From Massilia sp. ZL223 (GTDB lineage Bacteria > Pseudomonadota > Gammaproteobacteria > Burkholderiales > Burkholderiaceae_D), in assembly GCF_018119395.1 (NCBI RefSeq), contig NZ_JAGPWD010000001.1:1-64000 (forward strand): a stretch of DNA of 64,000 nt, in the 5' to 3' direction. The notes below the pieces were generated by a model. That model did not search any database. It saw only the letters and a program-made list of their open reading frames with translations, and was not told where the DNA came from. Both the position numbers and the translations under genes were made by a program. How positions within the stretch are numbered: the first letter of the stretch is position 1; every line of letters begins with the position of its first letter. Of the stretch, positions 10,057 to 19,775 are shown one piece after another.

Positions 10057-10503
10057 ATGGAACATGCATCGCAACCGCGCCAGATCGACATCCTGCTGGC
10101 GAAGTATGCGGAGAGCCACCAGAACCCGACCAACGAGCTGATTCACTTCGTCTGCATTCCGGCGATCGTCTTCAGCCTGCTGGGCATCCTGTGGGCGATC
10201 CATCCGGTGGTGGCGCTGGCGGTGGTGCTGGGATCGATGGTGTATTACCTCAAGCTGTCGCGTCCCTTCGCCATGGGCATGGGTGCGATGAGCCTCATCA
10301 TGCTGGCCCTGCTCGCGCTGCTGCCCGGGATGACCGTGCTGCCGGTATCGATCGCGGTCTTCGTCGTGGCCTGGATCGGGCAGTTCATCGGCCACAAGAT
10401 AGAAGGGAAGAAGCCATCGTTCTTCGACGACCTGCGCTTCCTGCTGATCGGGCCATTGTTCGTCCTGAGCTTCCTGTATCGCCGGATGCGCCTGGCCTAC
10501 TGA
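10057..10503 (+). CDS. Mpo1-like/DUF962 membrane protein
   Basis: A 148-residue integral membrane protein with four predicted helices. It carries the family signature HQNPTNELIHF with two histidines, and a second GHKIEGKKPSFFDDL segment. Yeast Mpo1 of this family is an Fe-dependent dioxygenase that shortens 2-hydroxy fatty acids; the bacterial role is unproven. The start used has GGAG six bases before the ATG; another ATG lies five codons earlier without a site. TAGAAT at 10021-10026, overlapping the LysR stop codon, is a possible -10 box. Confidence 0.85.
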   Translation: MEHASQPRQIDILLAKYAESHQNPTNELIHFVCIPAIVFSLLGILWAIHPVVALAVVLGSMVYYLKLSRPFAMGMGAMSLIMLALLALLPGMTVLPVSIAVFVVAWIGQFIGHKIEGKKPSFFDDLRFLLIGPLFVLSFLYRRMRLAY

Positions 10504-10578
10504 ATCATCCACACCACATCGCGCTGGCGGCGGCGGTGCCTCCCCAGCGAGATGCATGCGAGAAAGCCGCGGAGCACG

Positions 10579-10584
10579 TATACT
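10579..10584 (+). promoter_or_regulatory. Candidate -10 box just before the DMT transporter start
   Basis: TATACT ends seven bases before the ATG at 10592, so transcription would begin at or next to the start codon (leaderless mRNA). No good -35 box is seen. Confidence 0.4.
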
Positions 10585-10591
10585 TCCGCGA

Positions 10592-11530
10592 ATGCCTTCT
10601 CCCGTCCTGTTCACCGTCGCCTGCCTGATCTGGGGCTCCACCTTCTGGGCCATCACCTTGCAGCTGGGGCACGTCGCTCCTTCCGTCTCGGTCGCCTATC
10701 GATTTTTCCTTGCCGCCGCCGCGCTGTTCGCCGTCTGCCTCGTGCGCCGCGACCGCCTGCTGCTGCCCTGGCGCACCCAGGGCTGGATGGCGCTGCAGGG
10801 CTTCCTGACCTTCGGCATTTCCTACGTCTGTACTTACGAGTCCGAGCTGCACGTGGTCTCGGGCCTGGTGGCCGTGATGTTCGCGCTGATGGTGTTCTGG
10901 ACGCCCATGTGGAGCCGCATCTTCTTCGGGACCGGCATCAGCCGCCGCACCCTCGCCTGCGGCGTGGCCGCGACCGTGGGCGTGGCCTTGCTGTTCTATC
11001 ATTCGATCGCCGACGCCTGGCGCGACCTGCAATCCGGCGGCGGCGGCGAATTCCTGGCCGGTGTGATCCTGGCCCTGGCCGCCACCCTCGCCAGTTCGGC
11101 CGGCAGCATCGTGGTCGGCAAGGTCAAGGAGCAGTGCGCCAACCTGCCGCTGTCCATGGCCTGGTCCATGCTGTGGGGCGCATCGATGGTGGCCGTCTGG
11201 TGCGTCGTCAACGGCGACGCCTTCGTGCTGCCCACCGCGCCCAGCTACTGGATGGGACTCGTCTACCTGTCGATCTTCGGCTCGGTGATCGCCTTCTTCG
11301 CCTACTTCACCCTGATCAGCCGCATCGGACCGCAGAAGGCCGTGTACATCGGCGTGGTCACGCCGGTGCTGTCGGTGCTGCTCTCGATCCAGCTCGAAGA
11401 CTACCGTCCCGGCCCGGTCGAATTCCTCGGCATGATCGTCTGCCTGGCCAGCGTGGCCTGGGCCCTGCGCGCACCCGCAGCCAAAAAGGTGCAATCCGCT
11501 AACCTGAACAACGCCATCGAAACCCCATGA
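10592..11530 (+). CDS. EamA/DMT-family transporter
   Basis: A 312-residue inner-membrane protein with ten hydrophobic helices in two EamA repeats. The first repeat opens with LIWGSTFWAITLQLG, the usual EamA start; the second ends near SVLLSIQLEDYRPGPVEFLGM. Such proteins export metabolites or amino acids, but the substrate is not predictable here. The ATG was chosen because it leads straight into the first helix and lies next to a TATACT box; the longer in-frame start adds an arginine-rich extension. It overlaps the following acetyltransferase gene by four bases (ATGA), so the two are one unit. Confidence 0.9.
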   Translation: MPSPVLFTVACLIWGSTFWAITLQLGHVAPSVSVAYRFFLAAAALFAVCLVRRDRLLLPWRTQGWMALQGFLTFGISYVCTYESELHVVSGLVAVMFALMVFWTPMWSRIFFGTGISRRTLACGVAATVGVALLFYHSIADAWRDLQSGGGGEFLAGVILALAATLASSAGSIVVGKVKEQCANLPLSMAWSMLWGASMVAVWCVVNGDAFVLPTAPSYWMGLVYLSIFGSVIAFFAYFTLISRIGPQKAVYIGVVTPVLSVLLSIQLEDYRPGPVEFLGMIVCLASVAWALRAPAAKKVQSANLNNAIETP

Positions 11531-12021
11531 GCACTGAATCCGTCTTCTCCATCCGCCCCGCCCAGCCTTCGGACGTCGCCCACATCTACGGCATGATCGT
11601 GGAGCTGGCCGTGTTCGAGAAACTCGAACACCTGGTGGTCGCCACCGAAGCCATGCTGCACGACGGCCTGTTCGGCGTCCGTCCGTCCTGCGAGGCCATC
11701 ATCGGCGAAGAGAACGGGAAAGTGGTGGCCTTCGCGCTGTTCTTCCATAACTTCTCGACCTTCCTGACCAAGAAGGGCCTGTACCTGGAAGACCTCTACG
11801 TGCTCCAGTCGCACCGCGGCAAGGGCTACGGCACCCAGATGCTCAAGCGCCTGGCGCAAATCGCCGTGGAGCGCAATTGCGGCCGCTTCGAGTGGTCGGT
11901 GCTGGATTGGAACGAGCCGGCGATCCAGTTCTATAAGGCGATGGGCGCCGACATCCTGCCGGACTGGCGCATCTGCCGCGTCACCGGCGACACCCTCACC
12001 GCGCTGGCCGAACGCCGCTAA
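11527..12021 (+). CDS. GNAT-family N-acetyltransferase
   Basis: A 164-residue acetyl-CoA-dependent acetyltransferase. The acyl-CoA pyrophosphate loop is visible as HRGKGYGTQMLKRLAQ at about 98-113 (R/Q-x-x-G-x-G/A pattern), with the preceding beta-strand LYLEDLYVL and the later WSVLDWNEPAIQFYKAMGA typical of the spermidine/diamine-type (SAT/YhbS-like) GNATs. The acceptor may be a polyamine or a thialysine-like amine, but this is inference. Coupled to the upstream DMT exporter by ATGA overlap and followed by a double hairpin. Confidence 0.9.
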   Translation: MSTESVFSIRPAQPSDVAHIYGMIVELAVFEKLEHLVVATEAMLHDGLFGVRPSCEAIIGEENGKVVAFALFFHNFSTFLTKKGLYLEDLYVLQSHRGKGYGTQMLKRLAQIAVERNCGRFEWSVLDWNEPAIQFYKAMGADILPDWRICRVTGDTLTALAERR

Positions 12022-12041
12022 ACGCTCCACGCAAAGAAAAA

Positions 12042-12066
12042 CCCACGGGGCCGTTGGCGCCGTGGG
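12042..12066 (+). terminator. Terminator hairpin after the DMT-GNAT unit
   Basis: Stem of 11 pairs with one mismatch (CCCACGGGGCC with GGCGCCGTGGG, loop GTT), starting 20 bases after the GNAT stop and followed by CGAACCCATTTTT. The region 12022-12289 has no gene. Confidence 0.65.
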
Positions 12067-12070
12067 CGAA

Positions 12071-12090
12071 CCCATTTTTGGCAAAATGGG
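12071..12090. terminator. Second, perfect hairpin downstream
   Basis: CCCATTTT-TGGC-AAAATGGG directly after the first stem. Together they may serve as a bidirectional barrier between the GNAT gene and the end of the hut operon, which converge here. Confidence 0.4.
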
Positions 12091-12289
12091 GAGGGGAGAT
12101 GGGAATCACTGAATGCACTATAGACGTGCCTCCTTAACGATCCATTAAGCTTTACATTTGGTTACCGCCCTATTACCGTTTAGGTAATCATTACCCACGT
12201 GGAAATGCCTGCTTTGAGCGTGATCAAGTAAGCATTCTTAAAGACGGGGAATGTGATGTGGGGTGGACGGAGATCGCCCACCCAAGGCG

Positions 12290-13492
12290 CTACGGACGCA
12301 GCACGCCTGCCTTGTAGACAGCCTTGCAGGGATTGAATCCGATCGCATACGCCAGGTCGGCGGGACGTGCGATATCCCACAGGGCCAAATCGGCCTGCTT
12401 GCCCACTTCCAGCGTCCCGATCTCCTTCTGCAGCCCCAGCGCGCGCGCCGCATTGGCAGTCGTGCCGAGCAAGGCTTCCTGCGGCGTCAGGCGCCACAAG
12501 GTGCAGGCCATGTTCATCGCCAGCAGCAGCGAGGTCATGGGCGAGGTGCCGGGATTGCAGTCCGTCGACACCGCCATCGGCACGCCGGCTTCGCGCAATG
12601 CGGCCACCGGCGGCTGCACGGTCTCGCGCAGGAAGTAATAAGCTCCCGGCAGCAGCACGGCCACCGTGCCCGCATTCGCCATGGCGGCGATCCCTTCCGG
12701 CGACAGGTATTCGAGATGGTCGGCGGAGAGTCCGCCAAAGCGCGCCACCAGCGCGGCGCCCTGCTGGTCCGACAGCTGTTCGGCGTGCAGCTTGACCGGC
12801 AGGCCGAGCTTGCGCGCGGCGGCGAAGATGCGTTCGGTCTGCGCATTGCTGAAGCCGATCCGCTCGCAGAAGGCGTCCACCGCATCGACCAGTCCCTGCC
12901 CGGCCAGCTGCGGCAGCATGCGCTCGCAAACTTCGGTCACGTAGTCGTCGGCGCGGCCGGCGAATTCCGGCGGCAGCGCGTGCGCGCCCAGGAAGGTGGT
13001 CGCCACCCGCACCGGCAGCAGCTCGCCGATGCGGCGCGCCGCTTGCAGCATGCGCGTCTCGGACTCCAGCTCCAGCCCGTAGCCGGATTTGATCTCGAGC
13101 GTGGTCACGCCTTCGCGCAGCATGGCCTGCACGCGCGGCAGGCTGGCCGCGACCAGCGCGTCGACATCGGCTTCGCGCGTGGCGCGCACCGTCGACATGA
13201 TGCCCCCGCCCTGGCGTGCGATGTCCTCATAGGTGGCGCCGTTCAGGCGCGCTTCCCATTCGTTGCTGCGGTTGCCGGCGTGGACGATGTGGGTGTGGCA
13301 GTCGACCAGCCCCGGCGTCATCCAGGCGCCGCCGCAGTCGTGCTCCTGCACCGCGCGCGGCGCCTGCGCGCGCGGTCCGATCCAGGCGATGCGCCCGTCC
13401 TTCACCGCCAGCGCGGCGTCGCGCTGTTCGCCGTAGCCGCCCGCCATCGTGGCCAGGTGGACGTTGGTGAACAGCAGGTCCATCTCACTCAT
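12290..13492 (-). CDS. hutI: Imidazolonepropionase
   Basis: A 400-residue cytoplasmic amidohydrolase that opens 4-imidazolone-5-propionate to N-formimidoyl-L-glutamate, the third step of histidine breakdown. The metal-binding HTH of [15 protein letters not shown], the family segment [12 protein letters not shown] and the later metal His in LHAEQLSD and Asp in STDCNPG are all present, and the length matches HutI. Last gene of the hut operon; its ATG overlaps the end of hutD by eight bases. Confidence 0.97.
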   Translation of the reverse strand: MSEMDLLFTNVHLATMAGGYGEQRDAALAVKDGRIAWIGPRAQAPRAVQEHDCGGAWMTPGLVDCHTHIVHAGNRSNEWEARLNGATYEDIARQGGGIMSTVRATREADVDALVAASLPRVQAMLREGVTTLEIKSGYGLELESETRMLQAARRIGELLPVRVATTFLGAHALPPEFAGRADDYVTEVCERMLPQLAGQGLVDAVDAFCERIGFSNAQTERIFAAARKLGLPVKLHAEQLSDQQGAALVARFGGLSADHLEYLSPEGIAAMANAGTVAVLLPGAYYFLRETVQPPVAALREAGVPMAVSTDCNPGTSPMTSLLLAMNMACTLWRLTPQEALLGTTANAARALGLQKEIGTLEVGKQADLALWDIARPADLAYAIGFNPCKAVYKAGVLRP

Positions 13493-14090
13493 ACATTTCC
13501 TCGTCGTCTTCGTCGGAGTGGTAGTACACGTCGACGATGAAGATGGTCGCCTGCCCCGCTTCCAGGTTCCAGGTCTTGTCCGGGTCCAGCACCACGGCGT
13601 CGTAGCGCACCAGGCCGATGCGCTCCTCGTCGTTGGACAGTTCCAGGCTGTCGCCCTCGGCCAGGAACAGCACGGTGACGTCGGCGCGCGTCACGAAGCG
13701 CGAATCGCCGCTCAGGCGGCGGCGTCCGAACTGGTGGTAGCAGCGCTCGCTGCGCGTCATGACGTTGAAATCCGTCGTCACGCCCCGGCTGAGTTTTGCG
13801 AAGACTTCCGAGCTGCCGTCGAACTGGGCCACCGGCTCGGCTTCGCAAATCAGGCTCGGCTCGCCGTCGATCTGCAGGGTCATGCCGTGGCCCTCGACCA
13901 GGGCCAGGGTGCGGTCCACGCCGGGGAACTGCGAAAACGCGCCATCCTCGGCGATGGTCGCCAGGCTGACGCGCCAGTCGAAGTTCTCGAAGCCCGCATC
14001 CGGCGGCCCGATCGCGATCTCGATGGTGCTGCCGCCGCCGTTCTTCCACGGCACCGGCGACAGCCCTGCAAACGGAATCAAGACGGTCAT
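13485..14090 (-). CDS. hutD: HutD-family cupin
   Basis: A 201-residue cupin-type protein of the HutD/Ves family. The N-terminal [14 protein letters not shown] and the following [14 protein letters not shown] are the hallmark of HutD. In Pseudomonas, HutD is proposed to set an upper limit on hut expression by binding formylglutamate; it is not a pathway enzyme. The acidic C-terminus ([10 protein letters not shown]) is unusual. The start is chosen by the ATGA overlap with hutF; the longer in-frame version reads hutF in another frame. Confidence 0.92.
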   Translation of the reverse strand: MTVLIPFAGLSPVPWKNGGGSTIEIAIGPPDAGFENFDWRVSLATIAEDGAFSQFPGVDRTLALVEGHGMTLQIDGEPSLICEAEPVAQFDGSSEVFAKLSRGVTTDFNVMTRSERCYHQFGRRRLSGDSRFVTRADVTVLFLAEGDSLELSNDEERIGLVRYDAVVLDPDKTWNLEAGQATIFIVDVYYHSDEDDEEMYE

Positions 14091-15454
14091 TGGCTCCCCT
14101 CCCGCAACTGTTTGACAGCTAGGCGATAGCGCTGTGCGATCGCATCCTGCGCCATGTGGCGTCCACCTTGCACCACCCAGCGCCCGCCGCACAGCACGTC
14201 GCGCACCAGGTTGTCGTTACCGCAGAACAGGAAGCGTCCGAGCACGTCCGCATCCTGCACGCCATCCAGGTTCGGATGGCTGCCGTCGAGTACCAGCAGG
14301 TCGGCGCGCCTGCCCTCCTCCAGCGCGCCCACGCGGCGTCCGGCCGCCCTGGCGCCACCCTGCAATGCAGCTTGCCACAGGAATTCGCCCACGTCGCGCT
14401 GCTTTTGTGTGACGGCGACGTTGCGGCGCTGGTGGATCAGTCGCTGGCCGTATTCCAGCCAGCGCAGTTCTTCCACCGGGCTTTGCGAGACGTGGCTGTC
14501 GCTGCCCACGCCAAAGGCGCCGCCGGCTGCGATGAAGGCTTCGAGCGGAAACAGGCCGTCGCCCAGGTTCGCCTCGGTGGTCGGGCACAGGCCGGCGATC
14601 GCGCCGCTCCGCGCCAGGGCCTGCACCTCGCTGTCGTTCAGGTGGGTGGCGTGCACCAGGCACCAGCGCGCATCGAGTGCGACCTGGTCCATCAGGTATT
14701 CGACCGGGCGCTTGCCCACATAGGCCAGGCATTGGTCGACCTCGCCCTGCTGCTCGGCGATGTGGATGTGCAGCGGGCGTTCTTGCGGCAGCGCGGCCGC
14801 CAGTTCGCGCACCTGGGCGATGGAAGCCGCGCGCAGCGAGTGCGGCGCGGCGCCGACTTCGACCTGGCCGCCGCGCAGCGGCGCGAGCGCCTCGACGATG
14901 CCAAGCACGTCGTCCACGCCGGTGCGGAAGCGTCCCTGGGCTGGTGTCAAAGGCTTTTCGCCGAAGCCGGCATGGCTGTACAGCACCGGCAGCAGGGTCA
15001 ATCCCATGCCGGACGCCTGGGCGCCGGCGGCGACGCGCTCGGCGGTCTCCGCCACGCGCGCGTAGGGCTGGCCGTCCGGGGCACGCTGCAGGTAGTGGAA
15101 TTCGCACACCGAGGTGTAGCCATGACGCAGGCACTCGACGAAGAGCTGGGCGGCGATGGCCTCGATCTGCTCCGGCGTGATGCTGGCGGCGAAGCGGTAC
15201 ATCAGATCGCGCCAGGTCCAGAAGCTGTCAGGGCCGTAGCCGGCGCGCTCAGTCAGGCCGCCCAGCGCGCGCTGGAAGGCGTGCGAGTGCAAATTGACCA
15301 TCCCCGGCAGGACGTAGTCGGCGCGCGCCACGCCCAGCGGCGCAGGCGATTCAGGAACGATATGGGTCAGGTCGCCGTGGATGTCCCACTCGACCAGGAC
15401 GTCGCGCCGCCAGCCTTCCGGCAGCAGCGCGTGGCGGGCGAATAAAGCTCTCAC
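14087..15454 (-). CDS. hutF: Formimidoylglutamate deiminase
   Basis: A 455-residue amidohydrolase that converts N-formimidoyl-glutamate to N-formyl-glutamate and ammonia. Metal ligands are seen in MVNLHSHAFQRALGG, HIAEQ, HATHL and GSDSHVSQSP, in the order expected for the HutF/ATZ-TRZ group. The start codon is GTG, overlapping the hutG stop as GTGA; the nearby ATG is out of frame. Together with hutG this defines the five-step pathway that ends in glutamate plus formate instead of formamide. Confidence 0.96.
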   Translation of the reverse strand: MRALFARHALLPEGWRRDVLVEWDIHGDLTHIVPESPAPLGVARADYVLPGMVNLHSHAFQRALGGLTERAGYGPDSFWTWRDLMYRFAASITPEQIEAIAAQLFVECLRHGYTSVCEFHYLQRAPDGQPYARVAETAERVAAGAQASGMGLTLLPVLYSHAGFGEKPLTPAQGRFRTGVDDVLGIVEALAPLRGGQVEVGAAPHSLRAASIAQVRELAAALPQERPLHIHIAEQQGEVDQCLAYVGKRPVEYLMDQVALDARWCLVHATHLNDSEVQALARSGAIAGLCPTTEANLGDGLFPLEAFIAAGGAFGVGSDSHVSQSPVEELRWLEYGQRLIHQRRNVAVTQKQRDVGEFLWQAALQGGARAAGRRVGALEEGRRADLLVLDGSHPNLDGVQDADVLGRFLFCGNDNLVRDVLCGGRWVVQGGRHMAQDAIAQRYRLAVKQLREGSQ

Positions 15455-16251
15455 GCATCACCTCTCTTCTGCACCCAGTCCACCGCGCCCTGGATCATGG
15501 CGCGCAGCAGGGGCTGCACCTCGGCCGCCACATCCGGGCGGTATGCGAAGGGCGGCGCCTCGTTCATGTACAGGCACTGGCACATCTCGAGCTGGATGGC
15601 GTGCACCTTCTCTTGCGGCTGGCCATAGTGACGGGTGATGTGCCCGCCCTTGAAGCGGCCGTTGACGGCGACGCTGAAGCGGTCCTGGGCGCGCGCCACG
15701 TCCACGATGGCGTCTTCCAGTCCCCTGGCGCAGGACTTGCCGTCCGCGGTGCCGAAGTTCAGGTCCGGCAGCTTGCCTTCGAAGAAGCGCGGCACCCTCG
15801 ATGCGATGGAATGCGCGTCCCACAGCACCACGCTGCCGAATTCGGCCTTCAACCGGTCAAGCTCGGCGCGCAGCTGATTGTGATACGGGCGCCAGTAGGC
15901 TTCCAGGCGCCGCTGCACCTCGGCTTCGTCGGGCTCCTGCCCTTCCCGGTACAGCTTTTCGTCGCCGAAGGTGTCGACCGGGCACAGGCCGGTGGTGCTC
16001 ATGCCCGGATACAGGTTGGTGTTTTCCGGAGGCCGGTTCAGGTCGATCAGGTAGCGCGACCAGCGCGCCGACAGCACCGACACGCCCATCTCCTCGAGGA
16101 AGCCATACAGCTCCGGCAAATGCCAGTCGGTGTCGGCGCGCGCCTGCGCGCAGGGCGCAAGCCGCGCGGCGACCTCGTCGGGGATGTCGGTGCCCACATG
16201 GGGCATCGACACCAGCATGGGGACCCTACCTGCCTTGAACCGGAACTCCAT
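15451..16251 (-). CDS. hutG: N-formylglutamate deformylase
   Basis: A 266-residue zinc hydrolase of the N-formylglutamate amidohydrolase family, releasing formate and L-glutamate, the last step of the pathway. The family start VPMLVSMPHVGTDIP, WDAHSIASRVPRFFEG and the C-terminal MCQCLYMNE are clear. A consensus AGGAG precedes the ATG. It is not the ureohydrolase-type HutG of Bacillus/Klebsiella, which agrees with the neighbouring hutF. Confidence 0.97.
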   Translation of the reverse strand: MEFRFKAGRVPMLVSMPHVGTDIPDEVAARLAPCAQARADTDWHLPELYGFLEEMGVSVLSARWSRYLIDLNRPPENTNLYPGMSTTGLCPVDTFGDEKLYREGQEPDEAEVQRRLEAYWRPYHNQLRAELDRLKAEFGSVVLWDAHSIASRVPRFFEGKLPDLNFGTADGKSCARGLEDAIVDVARAQDRFSVAVNGRFKGGHITRHYGQPQEKVHAIQLEMCQCLYMNEAPPFAYRPDVAAEVQPLLRAMIQGAVDWVQKRGDA

Positions 16252-16272
16252 TACGACTCCTGTGGTTGTGGA

Positions 16273-17814
16273 TTACGGGTGCAGCACCGTAAACAGCTCC
16301 TTGCTCGACGCCGACAGCGCGCCGCTGACGACCATCTTGCGCGCGGCCTCGATGTCCGGCGCGAAGAAGCGGTCGGCATCGTAGGGCGCCACGTGCTGGC
16401 GCAGCGCGGCGTGCACCTGCTCCAGGATGGCGGAGCTGGTCAGCGGACGGTGGAATTCGATGCCCTGGGCCGCCGCCAGCAGTTCGATCGCCACGATAAC
16501 AGACGTATTGTGCGCCATCTGGTCGAGACGGCGCGCCGCGAAGGTTGCCATGCTGACGTGGTCTTCCTGGTTGGCCGAAGTCGGCAGGCTGTCGACGCTG
16601 GCCGGGTGGGCGTGCGACTTGTTTTCCGAGGCCAGCGCGGCCGCCGTCACGTGGGCGATCATGAAGCCCGAGTTCAGGCCCGGCTCGCGCACCAGGAAGG
16701 CCGGCAGGCCGGACAGGTTGGCGTCGATCAGCAGCGCGATGCGGCGCTCGGCCAGCGCGCCGATCTCGGCGATCGCCAGCGCCAGGGTGTCGGCGGCGAA
16801 GGCCACCGGCTCGGCATGGAAATTCCCGCCGGAAATAATCGTGCCGCTTTCGAACAGCAGCGGGTTGTCGGTGACGGCGTTGGCCTCGATCAGCAGGGTG
16901 CGGCCGGCGTTGGCGATCAGGTCCATCACGGCGCCCATCACCTGCGGCTGGCAGCGCAGGCTGTACGGGTCCTGCACGCGCTCGTCGCCCACCAGGTGCG
17001 AGGCGCGAATGGCGCTGCCCGCCACCAGCTGGCGGTAGATGTTGGCGGCGGCGATCTGGCCCGGCTGGCCGCGCACGGCGTGGATGCGCGGGTCGAAGGG
17101 CGCGTCCGAACCGCGGGCGGCATCGACCGACAGCGCGCCGGTGACCATGCCCGCTTCCAGCAGGCGCTCGGCCATGAACAGGCCGTGCAGGGCCAGCGCG
17201 GTCGAGACCTGGGTGCCGTTGATCAGCGCCAGGCCCTCTTTCGCTTCCAGCTCGATCTGCTCGATGCCGGCGGCGCGCAGGGCGTCGACGGCGTCCAGCA
17301 GTTCGCCGTTCACGCGCACCTGGCCCACGCCCAGCATCGGCAGGGTCATGTGGGCCAGCGGCGCCAGGTCGCCCGAGGCGCCGACCGAGCCCTGGGACGG
17401 GATCGCCGGCATGATGCCCGCGTTGTACATCTTGATCAGGGTCTCGATGATCGCCGGGCGCACGCCCGAGTAGCCGCGCGCCAGGCTGCCGATCTTGGTC
17501 AGCAGGATCAGGCGGACGATGGTGTCCGACAGGAGTTCGCCGGTGCCGACCGCGTGCGACAGGATCAGGTTACGCTGCAGGGCCGCCAGCTGGTCGTGCG
17601 GGATGTGGGCCTTGGCCAGGATGCCGAAGCCGGTGTTGATGCCGTAGGCCGGGTCGCCCTTGGCGACGATGGCCTTCACGGTTTCGGCCGAGGCCTTGAT
17701 CGCGGTCCAGGCCTCATCGGCCAGGGTCAGCGGCACGTGGGCGGCCCAGACGGCGCGCAGGTCGGCAAGCGCCATCTGGCCGGGTTTCAGGGTGAGTGCG
17801 TGATGGTGGTTCAT
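16273..17814 (-). CDS. hutH: Histidine ammonia-lyase
   Basis: A 513-residue cytoplasmic lyase that deaminates L-histidine to urocanate, the first step. The Ala-Ser-Gly triad that cyclises to the MIO cofactor lies in [15 protein letters not shown]. Other family blocks are YGINTGFG, the active-site [12 protein letters not shown] and EFHRPLTSS. Full length. It begins 11 bases after the hutU stop with a weak AAGG site, so translation is probably coupled to hutU. Confidence 0.98.
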   Translation of the reverse strand: MNHHHALTLKPGQMALADLRAVWAAHVPLTLADEAWTAIKASAETVKAIVAKGDPAYGINTGFGILAKAHIPHDQLAALQRNLILSHAVGTGELLSDTIVRLILLTKIGSLARGYSGVRPAIIETLIKMYNAGIMPAIPSQGSVGASGDLAPLAHMTLPMLGVGQVRVNGELLDAVDALRAAGIEQIELEAKEGLALINGTQVSTALALHGLFMAERLLEAGMVTGALSVDAARGSDAPFDPRIHAVRGQPGQIAAANIYRQLVAGSAIRASHLVGDERVQDPYSLRCQPQVMGAVMDLIANAGRTLLIEANAVTDNPLLFESGTIISGGNFHAEPVAFAADTLALAIAEIGALAERRIALLIDANLSGLPAFLVREPGLNSGFMIAHVTAAALASENKSHAHPASVDSLPTSANQEDHVSMATFAARRLDQMAHNTSVIVAIELLAAAQGIEFHRPLTSSAILEQVHAALRQHVAPYDADRFFAPDIEAARKMVVSGALSASSKELFTVLHP

Positions 17815-17825
17815 GGTGTGCTGCC

Positions 17826-19544
17826 TTACTTGATCATCGGGAGGTTCAGGCCATTGCGCTTGGCCGTTTCAATCGCGCTTTCGTAGCCGGCGTCGGCGTG
17901 GCGCATCACGCCCGAGCCGCTGTCGTTCACCAGCACGCGCGCCAGGCGCTTGGCGGCGGCGTCGGTGCCGTCGGCAACGATCACCACGCCGGAGTGCTGC
18001 GAATAGCCCATGCCCACGCCGCCGCCGTGGTGGAGCGACACCCAGGTGGCGCCGCCGGCGGTGTTCAGCATGGCGTTCAGGAGCGGCCAGTCGGACACCG
18101 CGTCGGTGCCGTCGCGCATCGCTTCGGTTTCGCGGTTGGGGCTGGCGACCGAGCCGGTGTCCAGGTGGTCGCGGCCGATGACGATCGGCGCCTTCAGTTC
18201 GCCGGTACGGACCATCTCGTTGAAGGCCAGGCCGGCGAGGTGGCGCTCGCCCAGGCCCAGCCAGCAGATACGCGCCGGCAGGCCCTGGAAGGCGATGCGC
18301 TCGCGCGCCATGTCGAGCCAGCGGTGCACGCGCGCGTGCTGCGGGAACAGTTCCTTGATCTTGGCGTCGGTTTTATAGATGTCTTCCGGATCGCCCGACA
18401 GGGCCACCCAGCGGAACGGGCCGCGGCCTTCGCAGAACTGGGGACGGATGTAGGCCGGCACGAAGCCCGGGAAGGCGAAGGCATCCTCGACGCCCTCGTC
18501 CTTGGCCACCTGGCGGATGTTGTTGCCGTAGTCGACCGCGTAGGAACCCATGGCCTTGAAGTCGAGGATGGCGCGCACGTGGATGGCGCAGGACTTGGCC
18601 GCGGCGGCCTTCAGGCGCGCATGCTCGGCCGGATTCTGCTGGGCGGCCTTCCATTCTTCCACGGTCCAGCCGAGCGGCAGGTAGCCGTTGATCAGGTCGT
18701 GGGCCGAGGTCTGGTCGGTGACCAGGTCGGGGACGAGGCCGCCCATTCGTCCACCTTGGGCGCGCTGCACCAGCTCCGGCAGGATCTCGGCGGCATTGCC
18801 CAGCAGGCCGATCGAGACCGCTTCGCGGCGCCCGGTGTATTCCTTGATCATGGCCAGGGCTTCGTCGATGTCCTTGGCCTGCTTGTCCAGGTAGCGGGTG
18901 CGCAGGCGGAAGTCGATGCTGCTCTGCTGGCATTCGATGTTCAGCGAGACCGCGCCCGCAAAAGTAGCAGCCAGGGGCTGGGCGCCGCCCATGCCGCCCA
19001 GGCCGGCGGTCAGGATCCAGCGGCCGGCCATGTCGCCGCCGAAGTGCTGGCGGCCGGCTTCGGCGAAGGTCTCGTAGGTGCCCTGGACGATGCCCTGGGT
19101 GCCGATGTAGATCCAGCTGCCGGCGGTCATCTGGCCGTACATGAACAGGCCCTTGCGGTCCAGTTCATTGAAGTGTTCCCAGGTAGCCCATTTCGGCACC
19201 AGGTTGGAGTTCGCCAGCAGCACGCGCGGGGCGTCCGGATGGGTCTGGAACACGCCGACCGGCTTGCCGGACTGGATCAGGAGGGTCTGGTCGTCCTCCA
19301 GTTCCTTCAGGGAGGCGAGGATCTGGTCGTAGCACTCCCAGTTGCGGGCCGCGCGGCCGATGCCGCCGTAGACCACCAGGCTTTGCGGGTTTTCCGCGAC
19401 CTCGGCGTCGAGGTTGTTCTGGATCATGCGGTAGGCGGCTTCGGTCAGCCAGCTCTTGCAAGCCAGTTCGGTGCCGCGCGGGGCTCGGATCACGCGGGAC
19501 GGGTCGACGCGCGGGTCGTCGAGACGGTTCGATTCAGTGGTCAT
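17826..19544 (-). CDS. hutU: Urocanate hydratase
   Basis: A 572-residue urocanase that uses tightly bound NAD as an electrophile to hydrate urocanate to imidazolonepropionate, the second step. The N-terminal [15 protein letters not shown], the NAD-binding [14 protein letters not shown] and the C-terminal [15 protein letters not shown] blocks are intact. The ATG used has AAGGAG upstream and matches the usual HutU start; an upstream in-frame ATG adds a His/Ala-rich tail and would fall near the transcription start. First gene of the operon. Confidence 0.97.
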   Translation of the reverse strand: MTTESNRLDDPRVDPSRVIRAPRGTELACKSWLTEAAYRMIQNNLDAEVAENPQSLVVYGGIGRAARNWECYDQILASLKELEDDQTLLIQSGKPVGVFQTHPDAPRVLLANSNLVPKWATWEHFNELDRKGLFMYGQMTAGSWIYIGTQGIVQGTYETFAEAGRQHFGGDMAGRWILTAGLGGMGGAQPLAATFAGAVSLNIECQQSSIDFRLRTRYLDKQAKDIDEALAMIKEYTGRREAVSIGLLGNAAEILPELVQRAQGGRMGGLVPDLVTDQTSAHDLINGYLPLGWTVEEWKAAQQNPAEHARLKAAAAKSCAIHVRAILDFKAMGSYAVDYGNNIRQVAKDEGVEDAFAFPGFVPAYIRPQFCEGRGPFRWVALSGDPEDIYKTDAKIKELFPQHARVHRWLDMARERIAFQGLPARICWLGLGERHLAGLAFNEMVRTGELKAPIVIGRDHLDTGSVASPNRETEAMRDGTDAVSDWPLLNAMLNTAGGATWVSLHHGGGVGMGYSQHSGVVIVADGTDAAAKRLARVLVNDSGSGVMRHADAGYESAIETAKRNGLNLPMIK

Positions 19545-19604
19545 GGCGGCTCCTTCGTGAAAGGTCGGGGCGTGCGCATGGGCGCACGCTGCGTGCTGCA
19601 CTGA

Positions 19605-19633
19605 AGTCTAAGTTGTCTATACAACTAAGTCAA
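19605..19633 (-). promoter_or_regulatory. hut operon promoter with embedded HutC-like operator
   Basis: On the minus strand TTGACT (19628-19633), a 17-base spacer, and TAGACT (19605-19610). The spacer is filled by the dyad AGTTGT-CTAT-ACAACT (19611-19626), which resembles the TGTATATACA-type sites bound by HutC-family repressors. Repressor bound here would block RNA polymerase; urocanate is the known inducer for the family. Confidence 0.7.
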
Positions 19634-19654
19634 ATCATTTTGGCATGCTGTTTT

Positions 19655-19775
19655 TGTAGTGGTGTGCGTGCAAACTTGGATCCCGGCCTTCGCCGGGATG
19701 ACGTTTCAATGTACGTAGCCTTAAGACCGTCGTCCCGGCGAAGGCCGGGACCCAAGTTCGTCGCGTACCACTACA
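19655..19775. repeat. MITE-like inverted repeat next to the amidohydrolase stop
   Basis: Two arms of about 48 bases. Each arm reads, from the outside in, TGTAGTGGT, then about ten variable bases, then CTTGGRTCCCGGCC, TTCGCCGGGAYGACG. The arms are nearly identical in opposite orientation, with about 24 bases between them. The right end meets the last base of the amidohydrolase gene. The core CTTGG-CCC-CTTCG-GGG is shared with repeats at 53726-53830 and 62798-62914. No transposase is seen. Confidence 0.75.
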
